From NCBI GenBank assembly GCA_017526985.1, contig JAFXQR010000023.1, positions 1 to 53,844 of the forward strand: a DNA stretch of 53,844 bases, read 5' to 3'. This stretch comes from Lachnospiraceae bacterium. Lineage in GTDB: Bacteria; Bacillota; Clostridia; Lachnospirales; Lachnospiraceae. Shown here piece by piece: positions 34,364 through 43,794 of this stretch; position 1 is the first letter of the stretch; every line of letters begins with the position of its first letter. The notes beneath the pieces were generated by a model. It had not been told where the DNA came from, did no database searches, and saw nothing but the letters and a program-made list of their open reading frames with translations. The position numbers and the translations under genes are program-made.

Positions 34364-35524
34364 ATGAACGGATTGATCGAAGAGAAAAAACAGTATATGC
34401 GGCGGGCAATCACACTGGCCTGGGGCGGTATGGGATATGCAAGCCCTAATCCCATGGTGGGAGCCGTGATCGTAAAAGACGGACGTATCATAGGGGAGGG
34501 ATTTCATCACAGATGTGGGGAACTCCACGCAGAACGGGATGCTTTTGCGCATCTGACGGAAGATGCTGCGGGAGCCGAGATGTATGTGACACTGGAACCT
34601 TGCTGCCATTATGGCAAGCAGCCGCCTTGTACTCTGGCGGTGGTGGAGCATGGCATTGCGAAGGTCTATATCGGATCCCGGGATCCCAATCCGCTGGTAT
34701 CCGGAAAAGGTGCCGCATTTTTACGAGAACACGGCATCGAAGTGGTGGAAGATTTTTTGCGGGAAGAGTGCGATAATCTGAATCCCGAGTTCTTTCATTT
34801 TATCTCTACAGGAAAGCCGTATGTGGTGATGAAATATGCCATGACGGCGGACGGAAAGATCGCCACAAAGACAGGGGATTCCAGGTGGATCACGGGGGAA
34901 GCGGCGAGAAAGAATGTGCACCTGGAACGGAGCCGGTACGCGGCGATACTGGCCGGCATTGGCACGGTGCTTGCCGATGATCCGATGCTGAATGCAAGAA
35001 TCGATCGGGCAGAAACGACGGAGGGTTTCCTGAAACCGTATGATGTGAGCCTGCCGGATCCGGTGCACCAGCCGGTGCGCGTGATCGTGGATACACAGCT
35101 TCGTATCCCGATGGATTCCAATATCGTAAAGACATTGCAGGACTACCGGACGATCATTGCCTGCGGAGCCGGTGCCGCGGAAGAAAAGAAACAGCAGCTG
35201 ACTGTGGCAGGAGCAGAGGTGGTCGCCCTTCCCGGGGAAGACGGAAAAGTAAGCCTGACGAAGCTCATGGAATATCTGGCGGAAAAGAAGATCGCCAGTG
35301 TTTATATCGAGGGTGGCGGGACTATCCACGAAGCGGCAGTGAAAGCCGGGATCGTAAATAAAGTAAGTGCCTACATTGGCCCGAAAGTATTCGGCGGCAG
35401 TGCGGCAAAGACACCGGTGGAGGGATGCGGTTTTTGCAAAGTGAGCGAGGCGATGCAGCTGCGGCTGACCCGGGTGCAAAGACTAGGTGAAGATGTATGG
35501 CTGGAATATGAGGTGAAGGAATAA
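34364..35524 (+). CDS. ribD: Bifunctional riboflavin biosynthesis deaminase/reductase RibD
   Basis: The 386-residue enzyme carries out the second and third steps of the GTP branch. The N-terminal deaminase has zinc ligands in HAERDAF (His55, Glu57) and PCCHYGKQPPC (Cys80, Cys89). The C-terminal NADPH-dependent reductase includes YVVMKYAMTADGKIATKTGD and VYIEGGGTIHEAAVKAG. Its length is normal. The ribosome site before the ATG at 34364 is weak, AACGGG only. The gene shares the A of its TAA with the ATG of ribE. It is controlled by the FMN riboswitch. Confidence 0.97.
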   Translation: MNGLIEEKKQYMRRAITLAWGGMGYASPNPMVGAVIVKDGRIIGEGFHHRCGELHAERDAFAHLTEDAAGAEMYVTLEPCCHYGKQPPCTLAVVEHGIAKVYIGSRDPNPLVSGKGAAFLREHGIEVVEDFLREECDNLNPEFFHFISTGKPYVVMKYAMTADGKIATKTGDSRWITGEAARKNVHLERSRYAAILAGIGTVLADDPMLNARIDRAETTEGFLKPYDVSLPDPVHQPVRVIVDTQLRIPMDSNIVKTLQDYRTIIACGAGAAEEKKQQLTVAGAEVVALPGEDGKVSLTKLMEYLAEKKIASVYIEGGGTIHEAAVKAGIVNKVSAYIGPKVFGGSAAKTPVEGCGFCKVSEAMQLRLTRVQRLGEDVWLEYEVKE

Positions 35525-36165
35525 TGTTTACGGGTATCGTAGAAGAGACGGGAAGCATTGCACGAGTGGTGCAGGGAGGCATGTCCGGAGAGATCAAAAT
35601 AAACGCCTCTTTCGTTTTGGAAGGGACAAAGCTTGGCGACTCCATTGCAGTAAACGGTGTGTGCCTGACGGTGACGGGATTGTATGATGATGGCTTTACG
35701 GCGGATGTGATGCCGGAGACCTTAAGGCGCAGCAATCTCGGAATGCTGAAGAGCGGGGATCAGGTGAACCTGGAACGGGCGATGGCAGCGGACGGACGCT
35801 TCGGCGGGCACATCGTATCGGGACACATTGACGGCACCGGAGAGATCGTCTCACTTCGAAACGAAGGTAACGCTGTATGGGTACGCGTACGGGCGAAGGA
35901 AGAGATCCTGGAACTGATCGTGGAAAAAGGATCGATCACCATTGACGGCATCAGCCTGACGGTGGCAGCACTTGGGACGGACCACTTTGAAGTATCCATC
36001 ATACCGCACACAGGACAGCAGACGACACTGCTGAAAAAGAAACCGGGAGATAAAGTGAATCTGGAGAATGACATCATCGGTAAATATGTGCGGCGGCTGA
36101 TGGGAAAGGATTCCGGAAAGAGCGGTATCACAGAGGATTTTTTGGCAGAACATGGATTTTATTAA
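35524..36165 (+). CDS. ribE: Riboflavin synthase (alpha chain)
   Basis: The 213-residue protein starts with the typical MFTGIVEETGSI and has two lumazine-binding repeats (GDSIAVNGVCLTVT in the first, GSITIDGISLTVAALG in the second). It makes riboflavin from two molecules of 6,7-dimethyl-8-ribityllumazine. The stop of ribD and this start overlap as TAATG, so translation is coupled. Confidence 0.97.
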   Translation: MFTGIVEETGSIARVVQGGMSGEIKINASFVLEGTKLGDSIAVNGVCLTVTGLYDDGFTADVMPETLRRSNLGMLKSGDQVNLERAMAADGRFGGHIVSGHIDGTGEIVSLRNEGNAVWVRVRAKEEILELIVEKGSITIDGISLTVAALGTDHFEVSIIPHTGQQTTLLKKKPGDKVNLENDIIGKYVRRLMGKDSGKSGITEDFLAEHGFY

Positions 36166-36183
36166 ATAACGGAGATGAGCAAA

Positions 36184-37398
36184 ATGGATTTTCAGTACAA
36201 CACAATTCCCGAAGCGCTGGAAGCGTTAAAGAACGGAAAACTGATCATGTGCACGGACGATCCGGACCGGGAGAATGAAGGCGATCTGATCTGTGCAGCG
36301 GAGTTCGCGACCAAGGAAAATGTAAACTTTATGGCGACTTACGGAAAAGGTCTGATCTGTACGCCGATGTCCAAGGAGATCGCGGACCGATTAAACCTGC
36401 CGCAGATGGTATCGGAGAATACGGACAATCACTGCACGGCCTTTACGGTTTCCGTCGATCATATCGACACGACCACGGGCATCAGTGCGGAAGAGCGAGG
36501 TTTTACCTGCCGGAAGCTCTGCGATAAAAACACCAGACCGTCGGATCTGCGCCGGCCGGGGCATGTTTTCCCACTGACAGCAAGACATGGAGGCGTGCTG
36601 GTGCGTAATGGTCATACGGAGGCAACGGTGGATCTGTGCCGCCTGGCCGGACTGACCGAATGCGGACTGTGCTGCGAGATCATGCGGGAAGACGGTACTA
36701 TGATGCGTACCGAAGAACTGCAGGCCATGGCAAAAGAACACGGACTGGTATTCATTACCATTGCGGATCTGCAGGATTATCTGCGCCGCTATGAAAACCA
36801 TATGATCCTGGAAGCATCTGCGAAACTGCCGACTTCCCACGGGGAATTCCGCATCAACGGTTATGTCAATGATATCAGCGGAGAACATCATGTGGCACTG
36901 ATCTGCGGAGAGATCGGAGACGGCGAGGACATTTTATGCCGTGTACATTCGGAGTGTCTGACCGGGGATGTGTTTGGCTCGGCCAGATGTGACTGCGGTC
37001 CCCAGCTGGCCAAAGCTATGGAGATGGTGCAGAAAGAAGGACGGGGCATCATCCTGTATATGCGGCAGGAAGGGCGCGGCATCGGTCTGATCAATAAATT
37101 AAAGGCATACGAACTGCAGGAGAAAGGTTTTGATACGGTGGATGCCAATATCAAACTGGGATTTGCACCGGACCTGCGGGAATACTGGAACGGAGCGCAG
37201 ATCCTGCAGAATCTCGGTGTAAAGTCGCTGCGACTGCTCACCAACAATCCGGAGAAGATCTACGGGCTGGAAGGATTTAACTTCAAGATCAAGGAACGCG
37301 TGCCCATCGAGATCGAACCGGGAAAATACGATGAGTTTTATCTGGAGACGAAACAGAAACGTATGGGACATATTTTCCAGCAGATCAAACTGGGATAA
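36184..37398 (+). CDS. ribBA: Bifunctional DHBP synthase / GTP cyclohydrolase II
   Basis: The 404 residues hold two enzymes that open both riboflavin branches. The N-terminal RibB half has [17 protein letters not shown] and RPGHVFPL and makes 3,4-dihydroxy-2-butanone 4-phosphate. The C-terminal RibA half has [18 protein letters not shown], giving the three zinc cysteines, and [15 protein letters not shown] at 36184 is chosen because CGGAG ends 9 nt before it; ATG at 36175, in frame, abuts that site. It follows ribE by 18 nt. Confidence 0.97.
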   Translation: MDFQYNTIPEALEALKNGKLIMCTDDPDRENEGDLICAAEFATKENVNFMATYGKGLICTPMSKEIADRLNLPQMVSENTDNHCTAFTVSVDHIDTTTGISAEERGFTCRKLCDKNTRPSDLRRPGHVFPLTARHGGVLVRNGHTEATVDLCRLAGLTECGLCCEIMREDGTMMRTEELQAMAKEHGLVFITIADLQDYLRRYENHMILEASAKLPTSHGEFRINGYVNDISGEHHVALICGEIGDGEDILCRVHSECLTGDVFGSARCDCGPQLAKAMEMVQKEGRGIILYMRQEGRGIGLINKLKAYELQEKGFDTVDANIKLGFAPDLREYWNGAQILQNLGVKSLRLLTNNPEKIYGLEGFNFKIKERVPIEIEPGKYDEFYLETKQKRMGHIFQQIKLG

Positions 37399-37428
37399 GA
37401 AATCATAAATCATAAAGGAGAGAAGAAA

Positions 37429-37899
37429 ATGAGCATCAATCTGATCGAAGGGAATGTAGTAGCGAAAAAAGGACTGCGTGTAGGTATCGTAGCCTCCCGA
37501 TTCAACAGCTTTATTGTGCAGAAGCTTCTGGACGGTGCTGTGGACGGTCTGGTACGTCACGGCGTGGAAGAGAAGAACATCTCTGCTATGTGGGTGCCGG
37601 GAGCATTTGAGATCCCACTGGCAGCCAAGAAGATGGCAGAGTCCGATAAGTACGATGCCGTGATCGCAGTGGGTGCCGTGATCCGCGGTTCAACAACACA
37701 CTATGATTATGTGTGTGCAGAAGTGTCCAAGGGCATCGCGAGTGTATCCCTTTCCGCAGGCAAGCCGGTACTCTTTGGTGTGATCACCACGGAGAATATT
37801 GAGCAGGCCATCGAGCGTGCCGGTTCCAAGGCAGGCAACAAAGGTTATGACTGCGCGCTGGCTGCCATCGAAATGGTTAATGCGCTGGAGAAGATCTGA
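37429..37899 (+). CDS. ribH: 6,7-dimethyl-8-ribityllumazine synthase
   Basis: The 156-residue enzyme shows VASRFNSFI near the N-terminus, WVPGAFEIP, and [21 protein letters not shown] with the active-site His. It joins the two pathway branches to form the lumazine and normally builds a 60-unit or pentameric shell. AAAGGAGAG precedes the start. It is the last sure gene of the rib operon. Confidence 0.98.
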   Translation: MSINLIEGNVVAKKGLRVGIVASRFNSFIVQKLLDGAVDGLVRHGVEEKNISAMWVPGAFEIPLAAKKMAESDKYDAVIAVGAVIRGSTTHYDYVCAEVSKGIASVSLSAGKPVLFGVITTENIEQAIERAGSKAGNKGYDCALAAIEMVNALEKI

Positions 37900-37902
37900 T
37901 CC

Positions 37903-38547
37903 ATGGTCCGCACGCTGATTTTTGATTACGACGGGACCATCCATAACACAAAGCATCTCTATGGTGAGGCTTTCCGAAAAGCATATGCATATCTGGTGGA
38001 GCATAAGCTGGCGCCGGAGAAGGTGTATACTGACGATGAGACCAGCATATATCTGGGGATGACAAAGCATGAGATGTGGGAGACCTTCCGGCCGGATCTG
38101 TCGCAAGAGACCAAAGATTTCTGCGGCAATATCATCGGCAAAGCTATGGACGAATATGTGCTGGAAGGCAGGGCAATACTGTATGACCATGCCTTGCAGA
38201 CATTGCGGGAGTTAAAGGCGCGGGGGTATCATCTGCTGATCCTATCCAACTGCCGTATCTCCTATATGGATGCGCACCGGAAAGCCTTTTCGCTGGACGA
38301 AGTGTTCGATGATTACTATGTGGCAGAGGCCTATGACTTTATTCCGAAAGAAGATATTTTTCTGCGGATCCGGGAGAAATATCCGGGGGAATATGTTATT
38401 ATCGGAGACAGAGATAAGGATATCAGAACGGCGCTGGTGCATGGTCTGCGATCCGTTGGTTGTACCTATGGCTTTGCGGCGCCGGGAGAACTGGATGCGG
38501 CGGAGATCCGGATCGGAGACATTACGGAATTAACCTCAATTTTTTGA
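37903..38547 (+). CDS. HAD-family phosphatase, candidate riboflavin-pathway phosphatase
   Basis: The 214-residue protein is a HAD hydrolase: DYDGT at 8-12 (nucleophile Asp8, acid Asp10), LILSNCR as motif II and VIIGDRDKDI as motif IV. The cap lies between motifs I and II. It starts 3 nt after ribH, so it is probably read with the rib operon. Riboflavin synthesis needs removal of phosphate from the RibD product, done in Bacillus subtilis and Escherichia coli by HAD enzymes (YcsE, YwtE, YbjI, YigB) that usually lie elsewhere. Position makes this a good candidate for that step. Phosphoglycolate phosphatase-like activity is the main alternative. Confidence 0.85.
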   Translation: MVRTLIFDYDGTIHNTKHLYGEAFRKAYAYLVEHKLAPEKVYTDDETSIYLGMTKHEMWETFRPDLSQETKDFCGNIIGKAMDEYVLEGRAILYDHALQTLRELKARGYHLLILSNCRISYMDAHRKAFSLDEVFDDYYVAEAYDFIPKEDIFLRIREKYPGEYVIIGDRDKDIRTALVHGLRSVGCTYGFAAPGELDAAEIRIGDITELTSIF

Positions 38548-38569
38548 CGAAAGACCAGGAGGCAGGGAT

Positions 38570-38806
38570 ATGCGTACAATGGATTTCAAGATGGAGCGCC
38601 CGGGGCTTTTGGAAGCAGGGCAGAAAGTGACGGTGACGGAGGGTCTGCTTCCGGGCAGTTACTATTATGTGATCGACCCGTCGCTCGCAATGTCGGCCAA
38701 TTTCAAACTGAAAGACCGGCTGTATGTGACCGAGGGTGTGGTGGAAAAAGTGGAAGAAACCCCGCGTGGGTTTTATGTGACCGTACAATTTGATGACGGG
38801 AAATAA
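38570..38806 (+). CDS. Small protein, unknown function
   Basis: The 78-residue protein (MRTMDFKMERPGLLEAGQKV...) has AGGAGG 7 nt before its start and follows the HAD gene by 22 nt and precedes ridA by 28 nt. It looks like a single small beta-rich domain (GSYYYVIDPS, RLYVTEGVVEKVEE, GFYVTVQF). I do not recognise the family. Confidence 0.75.
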   Translation: MRTMDFKMERPGLLEAGQKVTVTEGLLPGSYYYVIDPSLAMSANFKLKDRLYVTEGVVEKVEETPRGFYVTVQFDDGK

Positions 38807-38834
38807 CAGAATAAAAATATAGGAGGAAAAAACA

Positions 38835-39212
38835 ATGATCAAGACCATCAGTACAGACAAGGCACCGGCAGCGATCGGACCGTATTCACAGGCAAAAATA
38901 GCAGGGGATACCCTGTATGCCTCCGGACAGATCCCCATCAATCCGGCAACCGGAAATGTGGAAACAGAGGGCATCGAGGCCCAGGCAGAGCAGGCCATCA
39001 AAAATGTGGGTGAGATCTTAAAGGCAGCAGGCACGGATTATGCAAGTGTCGTAAAGACCACCTGCTTTCTGGCGGATATGGGAGATTTTGCGGCATTCAA
39101 TGCAGTATATGAGAAATACTTTACCGAGAAGCCGGCAAGAAGCTGTGTGGCAGTGAAATCCCTTCCGAAGGGTGTGCTGTGCGAAGTAGAAGTGATCGCA
39201 TATCTGGGATAA
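38835..39212 (+). CDS. ridA: RidA family reactive imine deaminase
   Basis: The 125-residue protein has the family pattern: APAAIGPYSQA near the start, TLYASGQIPINPATG, VVKTTCFLADMGDF, and a C-terminal ARSCVAVKSLPKGVLCEVEVIA with the conserved Arg. RidA proteins hydrolyse reactive 2-aminoacrylate and related imines formed by PLP enzymes. AGGAGGAAAAAACA precedes the ATG. argG follows under its own promoter. Confidence 0.95.
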   Translation: MIKTISTDKAPAAIGPYSQAKIAGDTLYASGQIPINPATGNVETEGIEAQAEQAIKNVGEILKAAGTDYASVVKTTCFLADMGDFAAFNAVYEKYFTEKPARSCVAVKSLPKGVLCEVEVIAYLG

Positions 39213-39215
39213 TAC

Positions 39216-39244
39216 TTGCCAAGCCGCTGTATTTGTTGTATAGT
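39216..39244 (+). promoter_or_regulatory. Predicted argG promoter
   Basis: TTGCCA (39216-39221) and TATAGT (39239-39244) are 17 nt apart, right after the ridA stop. The leader would be about 45 nt. I see no certain ARG box. Confidence 0.65.
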
Positions 39245-39296
39245 TTAGCTTGATTTTCAGGAAAACCATATATTTAAGAAAAGAGAGGAACAGATC

Positions 39297-40514
39297 ATGG
39301 CAAAAGAAAAAGTAATCCTTGCTTATTCCGGCGGTCTGGATACTACCGCCATCATTCCGTGGCTGAAAGAGAATTTCGACTACGAAGTCATCTGTGTCTG
39401 CGTTGACTGCGGACAGGCAGAAGAACTGAACGGCTTAGAGGAGCGTGCAAAGTTCTGCGGCGCTGAAAAGCTGTATATTCTGGATGTGACTGACGAGTTT
39501 GCAGATGAGTATATCGTTCCCTGCGTACAGGCACATGCTGTATACGAGAACAAGTACCTTCTGGGTACCTCTATGGCTCGCCCGCTGATCGCTAAGAAAC
39601 TGGTAGAGATCGCTCGTAAAGAGAATGCTGCTGCTATCTGCCACGGCGCTACCGGTAAGGGCAACGACCAGATCCGCTTCGAGCTGGGTATCAAGGCACT
39701 GGCTCCGGATCTGAAGATCATCGCTGCATGGCGTAATGACAAGTGGACCATGGATTCCCGTGAGTCCGAGATTGAATATTGCAAGGCACACGGCATCGAC
39801 CTGCCGTTCTCCGCAGACTCCAGCTACAGCCGTGACCGTAACTTGTGGCATATCAGCCATGAAGGTCTGGAACTGGAAGATCCGGCAAATATGCCGAATT
39901 ATGATCATCTGCTGGTACTGGGCACGACTCCGGAGAAGGCTCCGGATGAGGGCGAGTTTGTGACCATCTCCTTTGAGAAGGGTATTCCTACCGCAGTAAA
40001 TGGCGAGAAGATGAAGGTATCCGATGTGATCCGTAAGCTGAATGAGCTGGGCGGCAAGCACGGTATCGGTATCATCGATATCGTTGAGAACCGTGTCGTT
40101 GGTATGAAGAGCCGTGGTGTATATGAGACACCGGGCGGAACCATTCTGTACGAAGCACACCAGCAGCTGGAAGAACTGATCCTGGATCGTGAGACCACCA
40201 AGACCAAGCTGGATATGGGCAATCTGTTTGCTCAGATCGTATACGAAGGCAAGTGGTTTACACCGCTGCGTGAGGCAGTACAGGCATTCATCGAGAGCAC
40301 ACAGAAGTATGTGACCGGTGAAGTGAAGTTCAAGCTTTACAAGGGCAACATCATCAAAGCAGGGGAGACCTCTCCGTACTCTCTGTACAATGAGAGCATC
40401 GCTTCCTTTACTACCGGTGATCTGTATGACCATCACGATGCAGAGGGCTTTATCAACCTCTTTGGTCTGGCCAGCAAAGTGCGCGGCATGAAGCATCAGG
40501 AACTGAACAAATAA
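39297..40514 (+). CDS. argG: Argininosuccinate synthase
   Basis: The 405-residue enzyme joins citrulline and aspartate using ATP in the next-to-last step of arginine synthesis. AYSGGLDTTAIIPWLKE is the PP-loop, GATGKGNDQIRFE the second conserved block. Codons look more strongly selected than those of neighbours, hinting at high expression. It stands apart from argJBD (4 genes downstream) with its own promoter and terminator. argH is not adjacent, which is unusual. Confidence 0.98.
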   Translation: MAKEKVILAYSGGLDTTAIIPWLKENFDYEVICVCVDCGQAEELNGLEERAKFCGAEKLYILDVTDEFADEYIVPCVQAHAVYENKYLLGTSMARPLIAKKLVEIARKENAAAICHGATGKGNDQIRFELGIKALAPDLKIIAAWRNDKWTMDSRESEIEYCKAHGIDLPFSADSSYSRDRNLWHISHEGLELEDPANMPNYDHLLVLGTTPEKAPDEGEFVTISFEKGIPTAVNGEKMKVSDVIRKLNELGGKHGIGIIDIVENRVVGMKSRGVYETPGGTILYEAHQQLEELILDRETTKTKLDMGNLFAQIVYEGKWFTPLREAVQAFIESTQKYVTGEVKFKLYKGNIIKAGETSPYSLYNESIASFTTGDLYDHHDAEGFINLFGLASKVRGMKHQELNK

Positions 40515-40534
40515 TTTTTGATACGCTATATCAT

Positions 40535-40583
40535 AGGACAATCTCTGATCTCAAAGACATTTCAGGGGTTGTCCTGCTCTTTT
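40535..40583 (+). terminator. Intrinsic terminator after argG
   Basis: AGGACAATCTCTGA (40535-40548) pairs with TCAGGGGTTGTCCT (40562-40575), with G-U pairs in the inner part, then GCTCTTTT. Confidence 0.8.
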
Positions 40584-40608
40584 CTGAAATTGACTGAATA
40601 AAAAGGAT

Positions 40609-40899
40609 ATGAATGTTATACAGATTATTGCCGTCTATCTGGCGGTTTTGAATATTATCGCGTTTGCAGCTATGGGGGCTGATAAATGGAAAGCGGCGCA
40701 TCATGCGTGGCGCATTCCGGAAGCGGTCCTTTTTCTTCTGGTGATTTTGGGCGGGAGCCTGGGTGGTTTTGTTGCCATGCATCTCTTTCGGCACAAAACA
40801 AAGCATTGGTATTTCCGCTATGGTTTTCCGGTGATCCTGGCGCTGCATCTGATCGGTGGCGCATACCTGATCGGATCGGGAAATATTACGATCATGTAG
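40609..40899 (+). CDS. DUF1294 small membrane protein
   Basis: The 96-residue protein has three to four membrane spans and the DUF1294 pattern: FAAMGADKWKAAHHAWRIPE, then GGSLGGFVAMHLFRHKTKHW. The function of the family is not known. It lies 8 nt before trkA, so it may be co-transcribed with the potassium uptake genes. AAAAGGAT precedes the start. Confidence 0.88.
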   Translation: MNVIQIIAVYLAVLNIIAFAAMGADKWKAAHHAWRIPEAVLFLLVILGGSLGGFVAMHLFRHKTKHWYFRYGFPVILALHLIGGAYLIGSGNITIM

Positions 40900-40907
40900 A
40901 GGCATAT

Positions 40908-42263
40908 ATGAAAATAATCATTGTCGGCTGCGGCCGGGTGGGATATGACCTGGCGAAACAGCTTTCCGAAGAAAAACACGATATCACGATCATTGATACC
41001 AACGGCGACAAACTGGAACGCACGCTGGCGGTGCTGGATGTACAGGGTGTGGAAGGAAACGGTACCTCCTACCGTGTACAGTTGGAGGCCGGCGCCAGGG
41101 ACTGCGATTTCATGGTGGCGGTGACCGGACAGGATGAGGTGAACCTGCTTTGTTGTCTGATGGCGAAAAAAGCCGGCAGCCGTCACGCCATCGCGCGTGT
41201 ACGAAACCCGATCTATAACGAAGAGATCGGTTATCTGACGGACGAATTCGGTCTTTCCATGACCATCAATCCGGAGCTGGCTTGTGCGGAGAATATCGCG
41301 AAACTGATCGAGGTGCCCAGTGCGCTGGATATTACGACCTTTGCCAAAGGCCAGATCGACCTGATCAAACTGCCGATCCCCAAAGACAGTCCGATCAATG
41401 ATATGACGGTCTACGAATTTTCCAATCATACAGGACATACCACTCTGATCACGGCTATTGAGCGTGATAAACAGGTCATCATCCCCAACGGCCATACGGT
41501 ACTGAAAGGCGGGGATGATATGTATGTGATCGCCCGCACCAGGGAGATCCATAAGTTGCTTCCGAAGATCGGGATACCGTCGAAACCGATCCGCTCGGTG
41601 TTGATCGCAGGCGGCGGTACTACGGCTTATTATCTGGCGCAGAAACTGTCGGATCTGCCTATCGATGTCAAGATCATTGAGATCGACCATAGCCGTTGCG
41701 AGGCTTTAAGCGAGCAGCTGCCCAAAGCCATGATCATCAACGGCAACGCAACGGACCGGCAGCTTTTGATGGAGGAAGGCATCACGGAGCGGGATGCTGT
41801 GGTTTCCCTGACCAATCTGGACGAGGAAAACATGGTGCTGTCACTGTTCAGCAGCAAGATCGGAAACGCCAAGACGATCACCAGACTCAATACGATCGCT
41901 TTTGACGAGGTACTGGCGGATCTGCCCATCGGGGCAGTGGTCAGCCCGAAAGGGATCACGACCAAGATGATCCTGCAGTATGTGCGTGCCTTGCAGAATG
42001 CGCACGGGAACAATATCGAGACCCTCTACCGTATCCTGGGCGGGCGTGTGGAAGTGCTGGAATTCCGGGTACGGAAGGATGCAAAGGTAACGGATACTCC
42101 GCTGATGGATCTGAAACTGAAAAAGAATCTGCTGGTCTGCGCGATCATGCGCGGACGCGACATCATTACCCCCGGCGGTAAAGATGAGATCCATGCGGGA
42201 GATCGTGTGATCATTGTGACTACGCAGCTCGGACTGAAAGATATTAGTGAGATTTTGGCATGA
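40908..42263 (+). CDS. trkA: Trk potassium uptake protein TrkA
   Basis: The 451-residue peripheral protein has two RCK halves, each with an NAD-binding fold: KIIIVGCGRVGYDLAKQL at the start and SVLIAGGGTTAYYLAQKL near residue 230, each followed by a TrkA-C domain. It gates the TrkH channel in response to nucleotides. The frame is open 74 codons further upstream, but that region codes the DUF1294 protein in another frame; ATG 40908 begins at the conserved fold. trkH overlaps by 4 nt. Confidence 0.96.
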   Translation: MKIIIVGCGRVGYDLAKQLSEEKHDITIIDTNGDKLERTLAVLDVQGVEGNGTSYRVQLEAGARDCDFMVAVTGQDEVNLLCCLMAKKAGSRHAIARVRNPIYNEEIGYLTDEFGLSMTINPELACAENIAKLIEVPSALDITTFAKGQIDLIKLPIPKDSPINDMTVYEFSNHTGHTTLITAIERDKQVIIPNGHTVLKGGDDMYVIARTREIHKLLPKIGIPSKPIRSVLIAGGGTTAYYLAQKLSDLPIDVKIIEIDHSRCEALSEQLPKAMIINGNATDRQLLMEEGITERDAVVSLTNLDEENMVLSLFSSKIGNAKTITRLNTIAFDEVLADLPIGAVVSPKGITTKMILQYVRALQNAHGNNIETLYRILGGRVEVLEFRVRKDAKVTDTPLMDLKLKKNLLVCAIMRGRDIITPGGKDEIHAGDRVIIVTTQLGLKDISEILA

Positions 42264-43705
42264 ATTACGGAATGATCCTTTATCTGCTGGGGCGTGTGCT
42301 GGAGATCGTCGGTCTCATGATGGCATGTCCCCTGGTGGTATCCTTATATTATCACGAAAGCAACGGTATTTTGTTTCTGATCTGCGGCGGTGTTATGCTC
42401 ATCGTCGGCGGTTTGATGTGCAGTCTGATCAAACCGAAGAAAACAGCCTTTTATGCCAGAGAAGGATTTGTCATGACTTCCTTAAGCTGGATCCTGTTGT
42501 CTGTGACCGGCTGTCTGCCGTTTTATCTGAGCGGGGAGATCCCCTCTTTTATCGATGCATGGTTTGAGTGTATTTCCGGTTTTACTACCACCGGAGCTTC
42601 TATCGTTCCGGCGGTGGAGGACCTTTCCCATTGCATGAATTTTTGGCGCTGTTTCATCCAGCTGATCGGCGGTATGGGCGTTCTGGTATTTATGCTGGCT
42701 CTGATCCCTTCTACCGGCGGACAGGATCTTTATATCATGAAAGCGGAAAGCCCGGGACCGAGCGTGGGTAAAATGGCACCCAAGGTACGGCAGACGGCAT
42801 TTTATCTGTATATCATCTATTTTGCGCTGACGGCGCTGGAAGCCATTTGTCTGAGGATCGCCGGGGCACCGGTGTTTGACAGCATCTGCACGGCGTTTAC
42901 TACGACCAGTACCGGCGGCTTCGGTGTGCGCAATACGTCTCTTATGGACTACAGTGTTCCGGTGCAGTATGTGGTTTCGGTCTTTCTCTTTTTCTCGGGA
43001 CTGAACTATAATTTCTTCTTCTGTCTGTGGATGCGCAAGTGGAAGGATGCGTTCCGTTCGGAAGAAGTCAATCTTTATACCGGGGTCTTCTGGTGTTCTG
43101 TAGTGCTGATCACCGTGAATATCGTCCTGAATAATCATTACGGATGGGAAGAAGGTTTCCGGCATGCGTTTTTACAGGTAGGATCGATCATGACAACAGC
43201 CGGGTTTTCTTCGGCAGATTTTGACCGGTGGCATTCTTTTTCCAGAGAGATACTGATCCTGCTGATGCTGGTGGGCGGATGTGCAGGTTCTACCTGTGGC
43301 GGCATCAAGATCTCCCGTATCCTGATCTATCTGAAGACCGTACGGAAGGAACTTTCCCAGCTTTGCCATCCCCGCAGCGTGAAAGTGCTGAAGATGGAAG
43401 GAAAAGCGATCCCGCATGCGGTGCTGCGTTCGGCCAATATCTTTCTGATCACCTATGCTTCGCTGTTTGTGATCTCCATGCTGCTGATCAGTCTGGAGGG
43501 GTTTGATTTTACGACGAATTTTACTGCCGTTGCTTCGGCGATCGGCAATATCGGACCGGGCTTTTCGCTGGTCGGACCGACGCAGAATTTTGCCTTTTTT
43601 TCACCCGTTTCCAAGGCGGTGCTGATGTTTGATATGCTGGCAGGAAGACTGGAACTCTTCCCGCTTCTGGTACTGTTCAGCCCGGAGACCTGGAAGCGGA
43701 ATTAA
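42260..43705 (+). CDS. trkH: Trk potassium uptake channel TrkH
   Basis: The 481-residue membrane protein has the four pore-loop repeats of the Trk/Ktr/HKT family: SGFTTTGASIVPAVE, TTTSTGGFGVRN, TTAGFSSADFDRW and ASAIGNIGPGFSLVGPTQNF, each with a filter Gly. LLMLVGGCAGSTCGGIKISR precedes the last repeat, as usual. With TrkA it imports potassium. ATGA overlap with trkA couples translation. It is followed by repeat elements rather than a standard terminator. Confidence 0.96.
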   Translation: MNYGMILYLLGRVLEIVGLMMACPLVVSLYYHESNGILFLICGGVMLIVGGLMCSLIKPKKTAFYAREGFVMTSLSWILLSVTGCLPFYLSGEIPSFIDAWFECISGFTTTGASIVPAVEDLSHCMNFWRCFIQLIGGMGVLVFMLALIPSTGGQDLYIMKAESPGPSVGKMAPKVRQTAFYLYIIYFALTALEAICLRIAGAPVFDSICTAFTTTSTGGFGVRNTSLMDYSVPVQYVVSVFLFFSGLNYNFFFCLWMRKWKDAFRSEEVNLYTGVFWCSVVLITVNIVLNNHYGWEEGFRHAFLQVGSIMTTAGFSSADFDRWHSFSREILILLMLVGGCAGSTCGGIKISRILIYLKTVRKELSQLCHPRSVKVLKMEGKAIPHAVLRSANIFLITYASLFVISMLLISLEGFDFTTNFTAVASAIGNIGPGFSLVGPTQNFAFFSPVSKAVLMFDMLAGRLELFPLLVLFSPETWKRN

Positions 43706-43718
43706 GTATTACCCTTTG

Positions 43719-43765
43719 CCTTCCCCCCCTGTTTGCGGGGGGAAGGTGGCCGCAGGCCGGATGAG
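43719..43765. repeat. Tandem hairpins of a REP-like element
   Basis: CCTTCCCCCC (43719-43728) pairs perfectly with GGGGGGAAGG (43737-43746). A second small hairpin (GGCCGCAGGCC, 43748-43758) follows, then GGATGAGGG. The order of a GGGGAAGG arm, GTGGC, CGCAG and CGGATGAGGG is one I recall from short intergenic repeats common in Clostridia genomes. It may also end the trkH transcript, though no T run is present. Confidence 0.6.
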
Positions 43766-43794
43766 GGGCTCCCGGCAAACCATTCATCTCACCC

